From: Bacteroidia bacterium
GTDB taxonomy: Bacteria; Bacteroidota; Bacteroidia; Bacteroidales; VadinHA17
Assembly (NCBI GenBank): GCA_026391555.1
Contig: JAPLEB010000058.1
Coordinates: forward strand, 1-64,000
Length of the DNA: 64,000 nt
Direction: 5' to 3'
Made by a program: the position numbers and the translations under genes
Notes under the pieces: model-generated
The model's database searches: none
Seen by the model: only the letters and a program-made list of their open reading frames with translations
What the model was told of the DNA's origin: nothing
In this document: positions 1 to 10,463 of the stretch, piece after piece
Position numbering within the stretch: position 1 is the stretch's first letter
How the letters are laid out: each line of letters begins with the position of its first letter

Positions 1-81
1 AGGATTGTTAAAGCATCGTTCTGAAAGGGCATTAGGCTTCAGGATTCATGCGACAGTCGTACCCCGTACCTCAAACCATTT

Positions 82-1425
82 TTAGAGTTTGAAAGCCTTC
101 TTTATCTTATCAACATAATCCAGTTTTTCCCAGGCAAAGAATTCAACTTTTTTCAGATAAACTTTTTTGCCGTTGCCATTCACAATTTTTGGTTTACTGC
201 CGGGTACTTCATAGTATACTTCAACATTTTTAACTGTACAATCACGACCAAAATGTCCGTAAGAAGCTGTTTCCAGGAACACCGGGTTTTTCAGTCCGAA
301 ACGCTGAACGATAGAGTAAGGACGCATATCGAACAGTTTGTTGATCTTTAATCCAATTTCTTCATCGGAGAGCAATTTGCCTTTACTGTCTTTTACTTTA
401 GCTGTTCTGTATGTATTAACATATAAACCAACAGGTTGAGCAACACCTATAGCATAGGCAACCTGGATCAATGCCAGATCGCAAACGCCGGCTGCCACCA
501 GGTTCTTGGCAATATGACGGGCAGCATAAGCTGCTGACCTGTCGACTTTTGAGGAATCCTTTCCTGAAAATGCACCTCCTCCGTGGGCGCCATGTCCTCC
601 GTAAGTGTCAACGATGATTTTACGGCCGGTAAGACCTGTATCGCCATGAGGACCTCCGATGACAAATTTGCCTGTCGGATTTACAAGAAGTTTAAAATCC
701 TCATTGAAAAGTTTTTGTATTCTTTTAGGAAGAGCTTTTTTCACGCGTGGGATAAGAATTTTCTGAAGGTCATCCCTGATTTTTTTCTGCATCGCTTTTT
801 CTGCATTCTTTTCAGATTTGTACGATTTGTTCTTTGGCAGAACAAATTCATCGTGCTGGGTGCTGACAACTATTGTGTCGATGCGGAGAGGTTTATTATT
901 GTCATCATATTCAACTGTAACCTGAGACTTACTGTCGGGTCTAAGGTATTTCATCTGTTTCCCTTCGCGCCTTATAGTTGCCAGTTCCTGGAGAATACGG
1001 TGAGACAGCTCTATGGTTAAGGGCATATAGTTATCCATTTCACGGCAGGCATAACCGAACATCATTCCCTGATCGCCAGCTCCCTGCTCTTCAGGCTTTT
1101 CACGAACCACACCCTGGTTTATATCGCTCGATTGTTCATGAATAGTCGATATTACACCACACGAATCGCAATCAAAACGGTATTCTGCTTTTGTATAACC
1201 AATGTTCCGTATTACTTTACGGGCAGTCTCCTGTACATCCACCCATCCTTCTGTACGTACTTCTCCACCGCAGACAACAAGGCCTGTTGTTACAAAAGTC
1301 TCGCAGGCAACTTTTGACTCGGGATCCCAGCGAAGGAATTCATCAAGTAAAGCGTCTGATATCTGATCGGCTACCTTATCGGGGTGGCCTTCTGAAACTG
1401 ATTCTGAAGTAAATAAATATCCCAT
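82..1425 (-). CDS. metK: S-adenosylmethionine synthetase
   Basis: ORF 447 aa; [31 protein letters not shown] and [33 protein letters not shown] motifs. Confidence 0.98.
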   Translation of the reverse strand: MGYLFTSESVSEGHPDKVADQISDALLDEFLRWDPESKVACETFVTTGLVVCGGEVRTEGWVDVQETARKVIRNIGYTKAEYRFDCDSCGVISTIHEQSSDINQGVVREKPEEQGAGDQGMMFGYACREMDNYMPLTIELSHRILQELATIRREGKQMKYLRPDSKSQVTVEYDDNNKPLRIDTIVVSTQHDEFVLPKNKSYKSEKNAEKAMQKKIRDDLQKILIPRVKKALPKRIQKLFNEDFKLLVNPTGKFVIGGPHGDTGLTGRKIIVDTYGGHGAHGGGAFSGKDSSKVDRSAAYAARHIAKNLVAAGVCDLALIQVAYAIGVAQPVGLYVNTYRTAKVKDSKGKLLSDEEIGLKINKLFDMRPYSIVQRFGLKNPVFLETASYGHFGRDCTVKNVEVYYEVPGSKPKIVNGNGKKVYLKKVEFFAWEKLDYVDKIKKAFKL

Positions 1426-1596
1426 AATTCAATTATTAGTTGATTATTAAACAACAGATGGGCAGTTTGGTTGATTGAAAAAGAGGGAATTATCAGCATT
1501 TTAGCATTTTTTTCCTGTGGTTGCAATCAGAACAAATCTTTCCACCAATTTATGACGGTACAAAGCAAATAAAAAAAATCAGAAAAACCAAAAATA

Positions 1597-2511
1597 TTAT
1601 GCGTTGGTAAGATTTCTGAAAACATCTTCAAGATTACTCTCCTGCTTCTGAAGTGAGAGTACAGTGAGGGTATTTCTTACAGCAAAGTTGAATATAGCAG
1701 GACGGATATCCTCATCGCCTTCAGCTTCAATCAGCCATAAATTGTTATTAATCAGGCTAACCTTGCTGACATTACCAATATCAGCCAGCAACGACTCTTT
1801 TGTGTCCTTATCAAACTCCACGCGGATTACCTGTTTCGGGCGCTTTATAAGGGAATAGATTTTACTCTTCTCTTCGTCAGCTACTATAACACCTTTATCA
1901 ATAATTATAACTCTGTCGCATATTGCTTCAACCTCCTGCATGATATGTGTTGAAAGCATCACGGTCTTTTCTTTTCCAACCTCTTTGATCAGGTTTCGAA
2001 TGTCGACAATCTGATTAGGGTCGAGTCCGGCGGTTGCCTCATCGAGAATCAGCACCCCAGGGTTAAGGATAAGGGCCTGGGCAAGTCCGACCCTCTGTCT
2101 GTATCCTTTTGAAAGTGAACCGATCTTTTTCTTCTGTTCCGGCGCCAGACCGGTTAATTCAATAATATTATCAATCTGCTTTTTCTTTGGAAGTCCCGTC
2201 TTGTATATTGAAGCAACAAACCCAAGATATTCCCTCACGTACATTTCAGGATATAGGGGGTTATTTTCAGGAAGATAACCTATTTGCTTTTTTACTTCAA
2301 GATTGTCAACTCCCACTTCAAGGCCATTAACGTACACCTGTCCGGATGAGGCAGGGATGAAACCGGTAATAATCTTCATCATTGTTGATTTTCCGGCACC
2401 GTTGGGACCAAGAAACCCAACGATCTCACCTGTTTTAACCTCGAAAAAGACATTATCGAGAGCTTTCTGTTCGCCAAAAAACTTTGTAACGCCCTGAATT
2501 ACAATTGACAT
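1597..2511 (-). CDS. gldA: ABC transporter ATP-binding protein, GldA-like
   Basis: Walker A GPNGAGKST, signature LSKGYRQRVGLAQAL, Walker B GVLILDEATAGLD; start revised to MSIVIQGVTKFFG because the listed ORF extends into the upstream gene. Confidence 0.8.
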   Translation of the reverse strand: MSIVIQGVTKFFGEQKALDNVFFEVKTGEIVGFLGPNGAGKSTMMKIITGFIPASSGQVYVNGLEVGVDNLEVKKQIGYLPENNPLYPEMYVREYLGFVASIYKTGLPKKKQIDNIIELTGLAPEQKKKIGSLSKGYRQRVGLAQALILNPGVLILDEATAGLDPNQIVDIRNLIKEVGKEKTVMLSTHIMQEVEAICDRVIIIDKGVIVADEEKSKIYSLIKRPKQVIRVEFDKDTKESLLADIGNVSKVSLINNNLWLIEAEGDEDIRPAIFNFAVRNTLTVLSLQKQESNLEDVFRNLTNA

Positions 2512-2521
2512 AAGCCGGTTA

Positions 2522-3373
2522 TTATTCTCCCCAACCACCCATAAATTGTCCAAGCTTGGCAAAGGATACCTTGGGATTTACACAGCAGACAGGTATCTTG
2601 GAGCTGTTGGCAATAATATATTGTTCAGATGCCCCTATTACATAATCAGCAAAAGTAATATTCTTGGTTGTCACAATAAGGATCAGGTCGGCATTTATTT
2701 TCTGGGCAAAATCGATGGTCTGCTGGGCAAAGTTTCCCTTGGGAATTTCATGGATCTCATAATCTATATTATTTTGTATTAAATATTTAACACCAAAATT
2801 TAAATTTATATTTGTCTTTTTTATAAGATTCTTATCGGTGCTGACAGCAACAAACATATGAATTTTTGATTCAAAATATTTCCCCATAAAAATAGCCATC
2901 TTCATCTTCTCCTTATTTTCACCCCTGAAATCAACAGGAAAGACAATATTGTGATATCTCTCCTGGTCAACAGGAGGGTCCTGAATAACAATGAACGGAA
3001 TTTTTGATTTAACGATAACCTTTAGCGCCCAACTGCCGGTAAGTTTCTGCAATCCTTTCATCCCATGCGTACCCATAACCACAAGACTGGCTTCCTTCGC
3101 ATTTGCAAATTCGGCAATAGCGCTGAATATGCTTCCTTTAGAAATATGAAAAGAAATGGGAACATTGTACTTTTTGCTGTTTTCTTCAGTCAACTGATGC
3201 AACTGTGCATTTTTTTCTTTCTCAACTTTCGGATTGATGCCGTGTTCTACGATATGCAGAAGGCATATATCATTCCCCACCATATGGCTTATTTTAACTG
3301 CATGCGCCAGTGCATGTCCGGCAACATCAGTGAAATCCCATGGTACAACTATAAGTTTTTTATGTTCTTCCAT
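2522..3373 (-). CDS. universal stress protein (UspA family, tandem domain)
   Basis: IVVPWDFTDVAGHALAHAVKISHMVG ... SLVVMGTHGMKGLQKLTGSWALKVI. Confidence 0.88.
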   Translation of the reverse strand: MEEHKKLIVVPWDFTDVAGHALAHAVKISHMVGNDICLLHIVEHGINPKVEKEKNAQLHQLTEENSKKYNVPISFHISKGSIFSAIAEFANAKEASLVVMGTHGMKGLQKLTGSWALKVIVKSKIPFIVIQDPPVDQERYHNIVFPVDFRGENKEKMKMAIFMGKYFESKIHMFVAVSTDKNLIKKTNINLNFGVKYLIQNNIDYEIHEIPKGNFAQQTIDFAQKINADLILIVTTKNITFADYVIGASEQYIIANSSKIPVCCVNPKVSFAKLGQFMGGWGE

Positions 3374-3401
3374 AGCTCTGAATAGTTTTCAATTTTATAT
3401 C

Positions 3402-3431
3402 CAAAGTTATTCAGATTTTATCAATTATCAA
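3402..3431 (-). promoter_or_regulatory. Bacteroidota housekeeping promoter for usp gene (TTG-N19-TAnnTTTG)
   Basis: On minus strand: TTG (3431-3429), 19 bp spacer, TAACTTTG (3409-3402); ~30 nt upstream of the usp ATG. Confidence 0.6.
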
Positions 3432-3634
3432 ACTAATAAGTAAACGACTGCTTTACCTTATTAATAACTTGTACAAAAAATTAGTATTATTGAGAACGGT
3501 CAAATAATCTGATTAAGAAGACGCTAACGCTCAAAAATAGTGCCGGAAAGTTAATAAAACAAAATATTGGCGATTTAATGGCACTTAGCGGCTAACATTT
3601 TATTATTTTTGCGTACTATTTTTGTTGAAAATAA

Positions 3635-5032
3635 TTGATGGTGATGAAAAGAATTAAGATAAAAGCATTATTATCCTCCCCACTGTTGGGGTCAGATGTA
3701 CTGGTGAAGGGATGGGTAAGAACAAAAAGGGGAAATAAAAATATTGTCTTTATTACTCTGAATGACGGATCGACAATCAATAATATCCAGGTGGTTGTGG
3801 ACGCGGGATCATTTGATGAGAACCTTCTTAAAGATATCTCCACCGGTGCCTGCATTGCCGTTAACGGGAAGCTGATTAAGTCGCAGGGGCAGGGGCAGAA
3901 TATCGAAATAAATGCTACAACCATTGAGCTTTATGGGAAAAGCGATGCAGAGACATACCCTCTTCAGAAGAAAGGACATTCAATGGAATTCCTGAGGGAG
4001 AATTCTCACCTGCGCTTCAGAACAAATACTTTTGGTGCTGTCTTCAGAATAAGGCACGCGATGGCTTTTGCAATTCACAAGTACTTTAACGATAAAGGAT
4101 TCTTCTATCTGCACACTCCTATTATAACAGGAAGCGACTGTGAAGGAGCAGGCGAGATGTTCCATGTTACAACTATGGACCTGAAAAACATGCCTCATAA
4201 TGAGGGCGGATCTGTAGATTTCAGAAACGATTTCTTCGGAAAGGAGACAAATCTTACAGTTTCCGGACAACTCGAAGGAGAACTTGGGGCTCTTGCATTA
4301 GGTGATATCTACACCTTCGGACCAACCTTCAGAGCTGAAAACTCAAACACTCCGCGCCATCTTGCAGAGTTCTGGATGATAGAACCGGAAATGGCATTCT
4401 ATGACCTTACCGACAATATGGATCTCGCGGAAGAGTTTGTAAAATACCTGATCAGGTATGCACTTGATAACTGTCGCGAAGATATGGAATTCCTTAATAA
4501 TATGATTGATAAGGCGCTTCTTGAAAGGCTTAAATTTGTTCTTGAAAATGAATTTGTAAGAATAACTTATACTGAAGCTGTAACAATTCTCACTGCTTCA
4601 GGGAAAAAATGGGATTATATGGTTGGGTGGGGCCGCGACCTGCAGGCTGAACATGAAAGGTATCTTGTTGAAGAGCATTTCAAAAGGCCTGTTATCCTTA
4701 CCGATTATCCAAAAGAGATAAAGGCTTTTTATATGAAGCAGAACGATGATGGCAAAACTGTCAGAGCTATGGATGTTCTGTTCCCGGGAATAGGTGAAAT
4801 AATCGGCGGATCGCAGAGAGAAGAGCAATATGACAGGTTGCTTGCCAGAATTAAAGAGATGAAATTACCCGAAAAGGATCTATGGTGGTACCTTGATACA
4901 AGAAAATTCGGGACAGCGCCACACAGCGGATTTGGTCTTGGTTTTGAGCGGTTGATATTGTTTGTTACCGGTATGTCTAATATACGCGATGTGATACCAT
5001 TTCCAAGAACGCCAAAGAATGCTGAATTTTAG
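3635..5032 (+). CDS. asnS: asparaginyl-tRNA synthetase
   Basis: Class II aa[35 protein letters not shown] fold, [34 protein letters not shown]-terminus; start could be 3638 or 3644. Confidence 0.96.
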   Translation: MMVMKRIKIKALLSSPLLGSDVLVKGWVRTKRGNKNIVFITLNDGSTINNIQVVVDAGSFDENLLKDISTGACIAVNGKLIKSQGQGQNIEINATTIELYGKSDAETYPLQKKGHSMEFLRENSHLRFRTNTFGAVFRIRHAMAFAIHKYFNDKGFFYLHTPIITGSDCEGAGEMFHVTTMDLKNMPHNEGGSVDFRNDFFGKETNLTVSGQLEGELGALALGDIYTFGPTFRAENSNTPRHLAEFWMIEPEMAFYDLTDNMDLAEEFVKYLIRYALDNCREDMEFLNNMIDKALLERLKFVLENEFVRITYTEAVTILTASGKKWDYMVGWGRDLQAEHERYLVEEHFKRPVILTDYPKEIKAFYMKQNDDGKTVRAMDVLFPGIGEIIGGSQREEQYDRLLARIKEMKLPEKDLWWYLDTRKFGTAPHSGFGLGFERLILFVTGMSNIRDVIPFPRTPKNAEF

Positions 5033-5071
5033 AAAAGCTCACTCCTGAATGCTTTAGTTGAAGAGAAAAGT

Positions 5072-6532
5072 ATGTTAAAGCAAAGGTTACAGCAGAAGTT
5101 ACTTCAGAAACTTTCACCACAGCAGATACAGATGATCAAGCTGCTGGAGGTTCCTACGTTACAGATTGAGGAGCGAATAAAAAAAGAACTCGAGGAAAAC
5201 CCTGCCCTGGAAGAGGGCCAGGAGGAGGAGGAGGATATTCATTCAGAAGCGGAAGAAGAAGAACAATCCGGGGAGGCAGACAAAAATCAGGAGGAATTCA
5301 CTCTCGATGATTATATTGAAGAGGACGATATTCCTGATTATCGTCTTCAGGCAAAAAACTACAGCAAAGACGAAGATAAAAGAACTGAGATACCCTTTTC
5401 CGTGGGATTTTCATTTCATGAGCATCTCGAATCGCAACTGGGTCTAAGGGACCTTACCGATAAACAGAAAAATCTTGGAGAATATATTCTCGGGAATATC
5501 GATGAAGACGGATATCTTAGAAGAGAACTGATAAACATAGTTGATGATCTTGCTTTTCTTCAGAATGTTGAAACTACAGAAAGCGAACTTGAAGAGGTAC
5601 TTAAAATAATTCAGGACCTTGAACCGGCAGGTGTCGGTGCGAGAACCCTCAGGGAGTGCCTTTTGCTTCAGATTGAGAAACGAGACTATTCGCAACCTTC
5701 TATTAATCTTGCACATATAATTATCGACTCATATTTTGAAGAATTCACCAAAAGGCATTATAATAAAATAGTAGCAAGACTGGGGATCACAGAAAATGAA
5801 CTTAAGGCAGCAATTGATGAGGTGCTGAAACTCAACCCCAAACCGGGTGGCGTCTACAGCGATCCATTCAATAAAACATCCCAACCAATAATTCCGGATT
5901 TTATCCTTGAGCTTTCTGAAGATGGTTTCGACCTGCATCTTAATTCACGAAACCTCCCTGAACTAAGGTTAAGCGCCGCGTATAGCGAAATGCTTCATTC
6001 ATTTAGCAAAGATAAGAGCCAGAAAAAAGAGATGAAAGATGCTGTTCTGTTCGTGAAGCAGAAAATTGATTCAGCCAGATGGTTCATTGATGCAATAAAG
6101 CAGCGGCAGAACACGCTTCTTTTAACCATGAATGCTATTCTCGAATACCAGCAGGAATATTTCATCGACGGGGATGAAACAAAATTAAAACCGATGATCC
6201 TTAAAGATGTTGCTGAAATGACAGGACTTGACATTTCAACTGTCTCAAGAGTCGCCAATAGTAAATATATACAATCACACTTTGGGATATTTCCTCTGAA
6301 GTTTTTCTTTTCAGAAGGACTTCAGACAGATAGCGGGGAGGAAGTATCAACAAGGGAGATCAAACGGATTTTACAGGACTGTATCGAAAACGAACAAAAA
6401 CGTAAGCCATTAACCGATGAGAGGCTTACTGAAATCCTACAGGAAAAGGGGTACCAGATAGCACGCCGTACTGTCGCGAAATACCGTGAACAGCTTAATA
6501 TTCCGGTTGCAAGGATGAGGAGGGAGATCTAA
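5072..6532 (+). CDS. rpoN: RNA polymerase sigma-54 factor
   Basis: N-terminal Q-rich KLSPQQIQMIKLLEVPTLQIEERIKKELEENPALEEG; C-terminal RpoN box ARRTVAKYREQLNIPVARMRR. Confidence 0.97.
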   Translation: MLKQRLQQKLLQKLSPQQIQMIKLLEVPTLQIEERIKKELEENPALEEGQEEEEDIHSEAEEEEQSGEADKNQEEFTLDDYIEEDDIPDYRLQAKNYSKDEDKRTEIPFSVGFSFHEHLESQLGLRDLTDKQKNLGEYILGNIDEDGYLRRELINIVDDLAFLQNVETTESELEEVLKIIQDLEPAGVGARTLRECLLLQIEKRDYSQPSINLAHIIIDSYFEEFTKRHYNKIVARLGITENELKAAIDEVLKLNPKPGGVYSDPFNKTSQPIIPDFILELSEDGFDLHLNSRNLPELRLSAAYSEMLHSFSKDKSQKKEMKDAVLFVKQKIDSARWFIDAIKQRQNTLLLTMNAILEYQQEYFIDGDETKLKPMILKDVAEMTGLDISTVSRVANSKYIQSHFGIFPLKFFFSEGLQTDSGEEVSTREIKRILQDCIENEQKRKPLTDERLTEILQEKGYQIARRTVAKYREQLNIPVARMRREI

Positions 6533-7638
6533 CCCTTTTTATGTTGTTTATCTAATAACTCTTCTAACGCTTCTGTTAAGAGCAGACTACTTTGCTCAGT
6601 TATTTCACCGGAACAGAAGGCTCTATTTGAAGGAAGAGAAATTCCTGCTTTTATTTCACCCTGGGGAATGGTATTAAACCACCCCTTTTCTGAAAGGTAT
6701 TCAGCCAGGTACTCCTGCTCAGTCTGACCAGGTGTTGGAATTAGTAAGGCATTGCAATTCAGGCTTATAAGCTCCATTATTATAGTGTACCCCGACCGGG
6801 TAATAATACTTTCACTCCCCGTGATCATCTCTTTCATCTCTGAAGCAGGAAGATGGTTATAATAAAAAATATTACCAGACCTGACAATCTCTCTCATTTT
6901 ATCGGGTCTGCCTTCAAGCATTATCGTCGGGGTACCTTGTTCTTTCAGAAGGCGAGCCAGCTTCTGTTTGAGAATCTCCCTCTGGGGCTCCGGCCCTGAA
7001 AGAATCACAGTGTGATGTTGAAATTTTATTGGATTCTCATTTTGGGATGGTCCGCATCTGATAAATCTCGACAATATCCCGACATATCTTACATTATCAG
7101 GGAGCTTAATGCCATGCGATAACCTTCCTGAAACATTCAACTCTCCGGGTAGATCCGGAATGAAACAAAGTGAATATTTATTAATAACTACCCTGTGCAA
7201 AAGTATACCAACAATCTCCATGAATCTTAACAACTTTGGTAACGGGATCAAAGGCATGTGAGTTACATATACCGTTATGACGTTCCTGTTCCATAACCCG
7301 AAACGGTTATCACTGATAACTATATCAATAGCATATTCCTGAATGATTTTTTTCAACCTGAAATGTTCCAGGATTATGTGATAAAGAAGTAGAGGAGTTT
7401 TCAGCAGGAGCGTAAGGTATTGAGGAAGGAAGCGTGAGTAACCGGGTTTGAATCCGCTAAATTTAATATATGATAGTCCGGATAATTCATTACGGAACAG
7501 CGATAAATGCTCCTCTCCGGATCCGATAAAAATATTATGATTCATCTCCCGAAGCTTCCCCGCCAAAGGGATCATACGGGCGGCATGACCTAATCCCCAC
7601 TCCAGAGGACAGATAAGTATATTATAGTGTTTATTCAA
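6529..7638 (-). CDS. glycosyltransferase family protein (MurG/GT-B-like, conserved hypothetical)
   Basis: ILICPLEWGLGHAARMIPLAGKL and SIITRSGYTIIMELISLNCNALLIPTPGQTEQEYLAEYL (GT-B donor-site-like). Confidence 0.7.
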   Translation of the reverse strand: MNKHYNILICPLEWGLGHAARMIPLAGKLREMNHNIFIGSGEEHLSLFRNELSGLSYIKFSGFKPGYSRFLPQYLTLLLKTPLLLYHIILEHFRLKKIIQEYAIDIVISDNRFGLWNRNVITVYVTHMPLIPLPKLLRFMEIVGILLHRVVINKYSLCFIPDLPGELNVSGRLSHGIKLPDNVRYVGILSRFIRCGPSQNENPIKFQHHTVILSGPEPQREILKQKLARLLKEQGTPTIMLEGRPDKMREIVRSGNIFYYNHLPASEMKEMITGSESIITRSGYTIIMELISLNCNALLIPTPGQTEQEYLAEYLSEKGWFNTIPQGEIKAGISLPSNRAFCSGEITEQSSLLLTEALEELLDKQHKKG

Positions 7639-7640
7639 TC

Positions 7641-8423
7641 TTAACCCGAAACCTGTGTTTTAATACCCAGCTTTTCAACCAATGCAGCTATTACCCTCAG
7701 TTCCTTAACAGGCACATTATTTAGTTGCCCGCCTTCCGGAGTATCCCTCGATATTGTATAGATCATCACTTCGGAAGGCCTTATTCTTGAAAGTGTTTTA
7801 AGCCATGCATTAATTTCTGCAGGAGTTGTATTGTCGATTACTATGCCATTGTAATTACCCCGGAGAAAAAGTGTCTGAATGATAAGTTTCCCATTAAATC
7901 CAACCAGATTATTAATAAGTTCTTCCACATTAATATTAATCCCTGGCTGGTTATGTATCTTCACAGTTGAATCAAATGCAGAGTCGAGTTTAAGGATATT
8001 CACATCGACTTTTAACAAAGCTGCTTTAATAAGTGGATCATCAATGGTAGTGGAGTTTGACAATACAGCGATTTTAGCTTTTGGAAAGTATTTGTCTCTC
8101 AGAATTATACTGTCATCAATTATTCCGGGGAAATCAGGGTGAAGAGTGGGCTCTCCGTTGCCTGCATATGTTATTACATCGGGTGACCGGCTCTTTGCTT
8201 TCATCCCTGAGAGTTTGAGATCGAGCGCCTTATAAACATCTTCGCGACGGGGAAGATAGCTGACCGCTTTTTCAATATCCGGGGTCCATCCGCATTCGCA
8301 GTAGATGCAATTGAAATTGCAAAACTTTCTTTTGGTGGGTAAAAGATTTATTCCAAGTGAACCCCCCAGTCGCCTGCTTTTCACCGGTCCGAATATAATA
8401 TCATCAAAAAGGAATGTAGCCAT
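7641..8423 (-). CDS. radical SAM protein
   Basis: KFCNFNCIYCECGW (CX3CX2C), TYAGNGEPTLHPDF. Confidence 0.85.
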   Translation of the reverse strand: MATFLFDDIIFGPVKSRRLGGSLGINLLPTKRKFCNFNCIYCECGWTPDIEKAVSYLPRREDVYKALDLKLSGMKAKSRSPDVITYAGNGEPTLHPDFPGIIDDSIILRDKYFPKAKIAVLSNSTTIDDPLIKAALLKVDVNILKLDSAFDSTVKIHNQPGININVEELINNLVGFNGKLIIQTLFLRGNYNGIVIDNTTPAEINAWLKTLSRIRPSEVMIYTISRDTPEGGQLNNVPVKELRVIAALVEKLGIKTQVSG

Positions 8424-8429
8424 AATGAT

Positions 8430-9605
8430 TTAAATTAGTCTCGTTACAAAGCTATCAGGCAGCAGCTTCATATTTAAAAGATCAACATTCTGAAGCAGAA
8501 GTAACCCTGGCTTCTTCCCTGTTTCAATCTTACCAAAGCGATCTTCCTCTCCCAGGGCTTTAGCGCCGTTAACAGTCGCCCATCTTGTCAATTCTTCAAT
8601 TGATAAAGAAGGGAAGTTAACCTGAAGGGTTTTAAGCTCTTCGATGATGCTAAGCTTATTATTCGATGCCAGGCTGTCGGTCCCGATCACTATTTCACAA
8701 CCCTCCTCAATAAGAAGATCAAGAGGCGGTATCTCATTCTCGATATAAATATTTGAATTGGGACACAGACACCAGAATAAATTTTTTCTCTCCTTAACCA
8801 TTCTTATCGTATCTCTGTCAACGAAGGTATTATGGACAAGTATAAGTTTACCGGCCAGGGTCATCTCATTCAGAATTGCATCAGTATGGCTTTTAACTGT
8901 TTCCAGCCTGGATGGAATTAATCCGGATTGTTCGTATGAGTTCATTAGAGGGCCAGAATGATTTTCGAGGAAAGCCTTTTCTCCGGCTGTCTCCATAAAA
9001 TGAATGGAGGTAACCTTGTTGTTTTCACTATTATTTCTTAGGAGCCGGAAAAGTGACAACGATATTGAATACGCAGAGTGGGGAACTACTGAAAACGGAA
9101 GGTTCATCTCCTTAGCTATTTCTGCGATTTTGGCTATTTCATCTATGCGACAGCTGGCTTTTTCCGGGTCTATCCCAAAAACTTCAAGCAGGTTAATGTA
9201 CCTGATTCTGCTTTCTTTTTTTATGTTGAAGGATAGTGAAGTGTTACAGATATCAGCGCACAAAACCACTCCTTCCTTATACATATTATCATCGGCTGAG
9301 TATGCGGATGTAATAATGTTTTCATTATTGTAATCCCTCGTGTTTCTTACCTGGTCAATAAAACTTTCCACCCCACAACCCTGAGCTATAGAGTCTTTCA
9401 TGTGCGACAGCTCAAGATGACAATGGCTATTCACAAACCCTGGAATTATGATGCCATTATGAAATTCCATTGAATGTTTTTCTTCCGGAATACCGCTGGT
9501 ATCCTCAATACTTAAAATAGTACCATCATCTTCAGATGTTATCACTGCTCTTTTAAGCGGAGTACCGGAGTTAGTAATGATGTATTGGGCTGAAAAGCGT
9601 TTCAT
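8430..9605 (-). CDS. amidohydrolase family protein (SAH/chlorohydrolase-type deaminase-like)
   Basis: GIIIPGFVNSHCHLELSHM metal-binding motif; VIGTDSLASNNKLSIIEELKTL. Confidence 0.82.
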   Translation of the reverse strand: MKRFSAQYIITNSGTPLKRAVITSEDDGTILSIEDTSGIPEEKHSMEFHNGIIIPGFVNSHCHLELSHMKDSIAQGCGVESFIDQVRNTRDYNNENIITSAYSADDNMYKEGVVLCADICNTSLSFNIKKESRIRYINLLEVFGIDPEKASCRIDEIAKIAEIAKEMNLPFSVVPHSAYSISLSLFRLLRNNSENNKVTSIHFMETAGEKAFLENHSGPLMNSYEQSGLIPSRLETVKSHTDAILNEMTLAGKLILVHNTFVDRDTIRMVKERKNLFWCLCPNSNIYIENEIPPLDLLIEEGCEIVIGTDSLASNNKLSIIEELKTLQVNFPSLSIEELTRWATVNGAKALGEEDRFGKIETGKKPGLLLLQNVDLLNMKLLPDSFVTRLI

Positions 9606-10375
9606 AACGCTACTGAGGTATAGGTAAATGAGATGGCTTCTATTATCAGATGCTTTTCCCTTTCATCAGGTCGGTTATCAAAATCATAGAACCAGCCTCT
9701 TAAATGAAGTGTTGTGTTGCCCGGGTCATTAATAATTAGAGTATAGGTATGTGGCCGGCCATCTTTAATATAGTAAATTGTTTTAATATAATCCCTCTTT
9801 CCTGTTTCAATACTGTCGGGGTGGCATGAGAAAACGGTAATTCGCGGGCTGACTGACTGGTCATCGGGGAAAAGAGTGGCAGAAAATGCAAGTGTATAAA
9901 CACCTGTTTTATTAAGAGTTATATCGAACCGCGCTGAATCAGTGCCCGAAAGGTCAGGGAATATATAAAATTCTTTTCCTGTCCAGTGGTTTTCAATATG
10001 CCCTTTTGCCAGTAATGCTTCTTTTTCAACAAGTGATTCCATCTCGCTTAATATTCCAAGAACCTGGTCATAAATCTTAATTAGTTTCTTTGGGTTTTTT
10101 ATGAAATAATATTTCATTGTTTTGTCCATGGTTTCTTTAGAATAACCATGTTTTTTAATTATGTGGTGATATGTTGAAAGAGAGTCCGGAGAAGAAAACA
10201 TGTATTGAACTTTTTGAATGGTAAGAAGTCCGTCGGTAATATAGATATCAGTTAAAATAGGAATCAGCTCCTTTTCTGGAATCAGTTTACTGTGGTCCAA
10301 TTTATTTTTTCTACCGGAACATGAACCGGCGATTAATGAAAACATTATCAATATAAGAAGCGTAAATCGGATCAT
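9602..10375 (-). CDS. DUF4296-like lipoprotein
   Basis: Lipobox LIAGSC; LIPEKELIPILTDIYITDGLL pattern typical of DUF4296. Confidence 0.75.
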   Translation of the reverse strand: MIRFTLLILIMFSLIAGSCSGRKNKLDHSKLIPEKELIPILTDIYITDGLLTIQKVQYMFSSPDSLSTYHHIIKKHGYSKETMDKTMKYYFIKNPKKLIKIYDQVLGILSEMESLVEKEALLAKGHIENHWTGKEFYIFPDLSGTDSARFDITLNKTGVYTLAFSATLFPDDQSVSPRITVFSCHPDSIETGKRDYIKTIYYIKDGRPHTYTLIINDPGNTTLHLRGWFYDFDNRPDEREKHLIIEAISFTYTSVAL

Positions 10376-10463
10376 AGTACTTTATTATTGGCGTTTTTTC
10401 TCATTTTTCAGGGGTGTAACAGGTTTCTCCGGGCTTTAACAGTAAAAATATAGTAATTGATTA

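Noticed and set aside
583-1020. 145-aa + strand ORF within metK
   Set aside because: Antisense to a strongly conserved gene; no signature.
1426-1596. Possible SAM riboswitch upstream of metK
   Set aside because: Gap is short and I could not identify conserved SAM-I/SAM-II core elements; would need a covariance model search.
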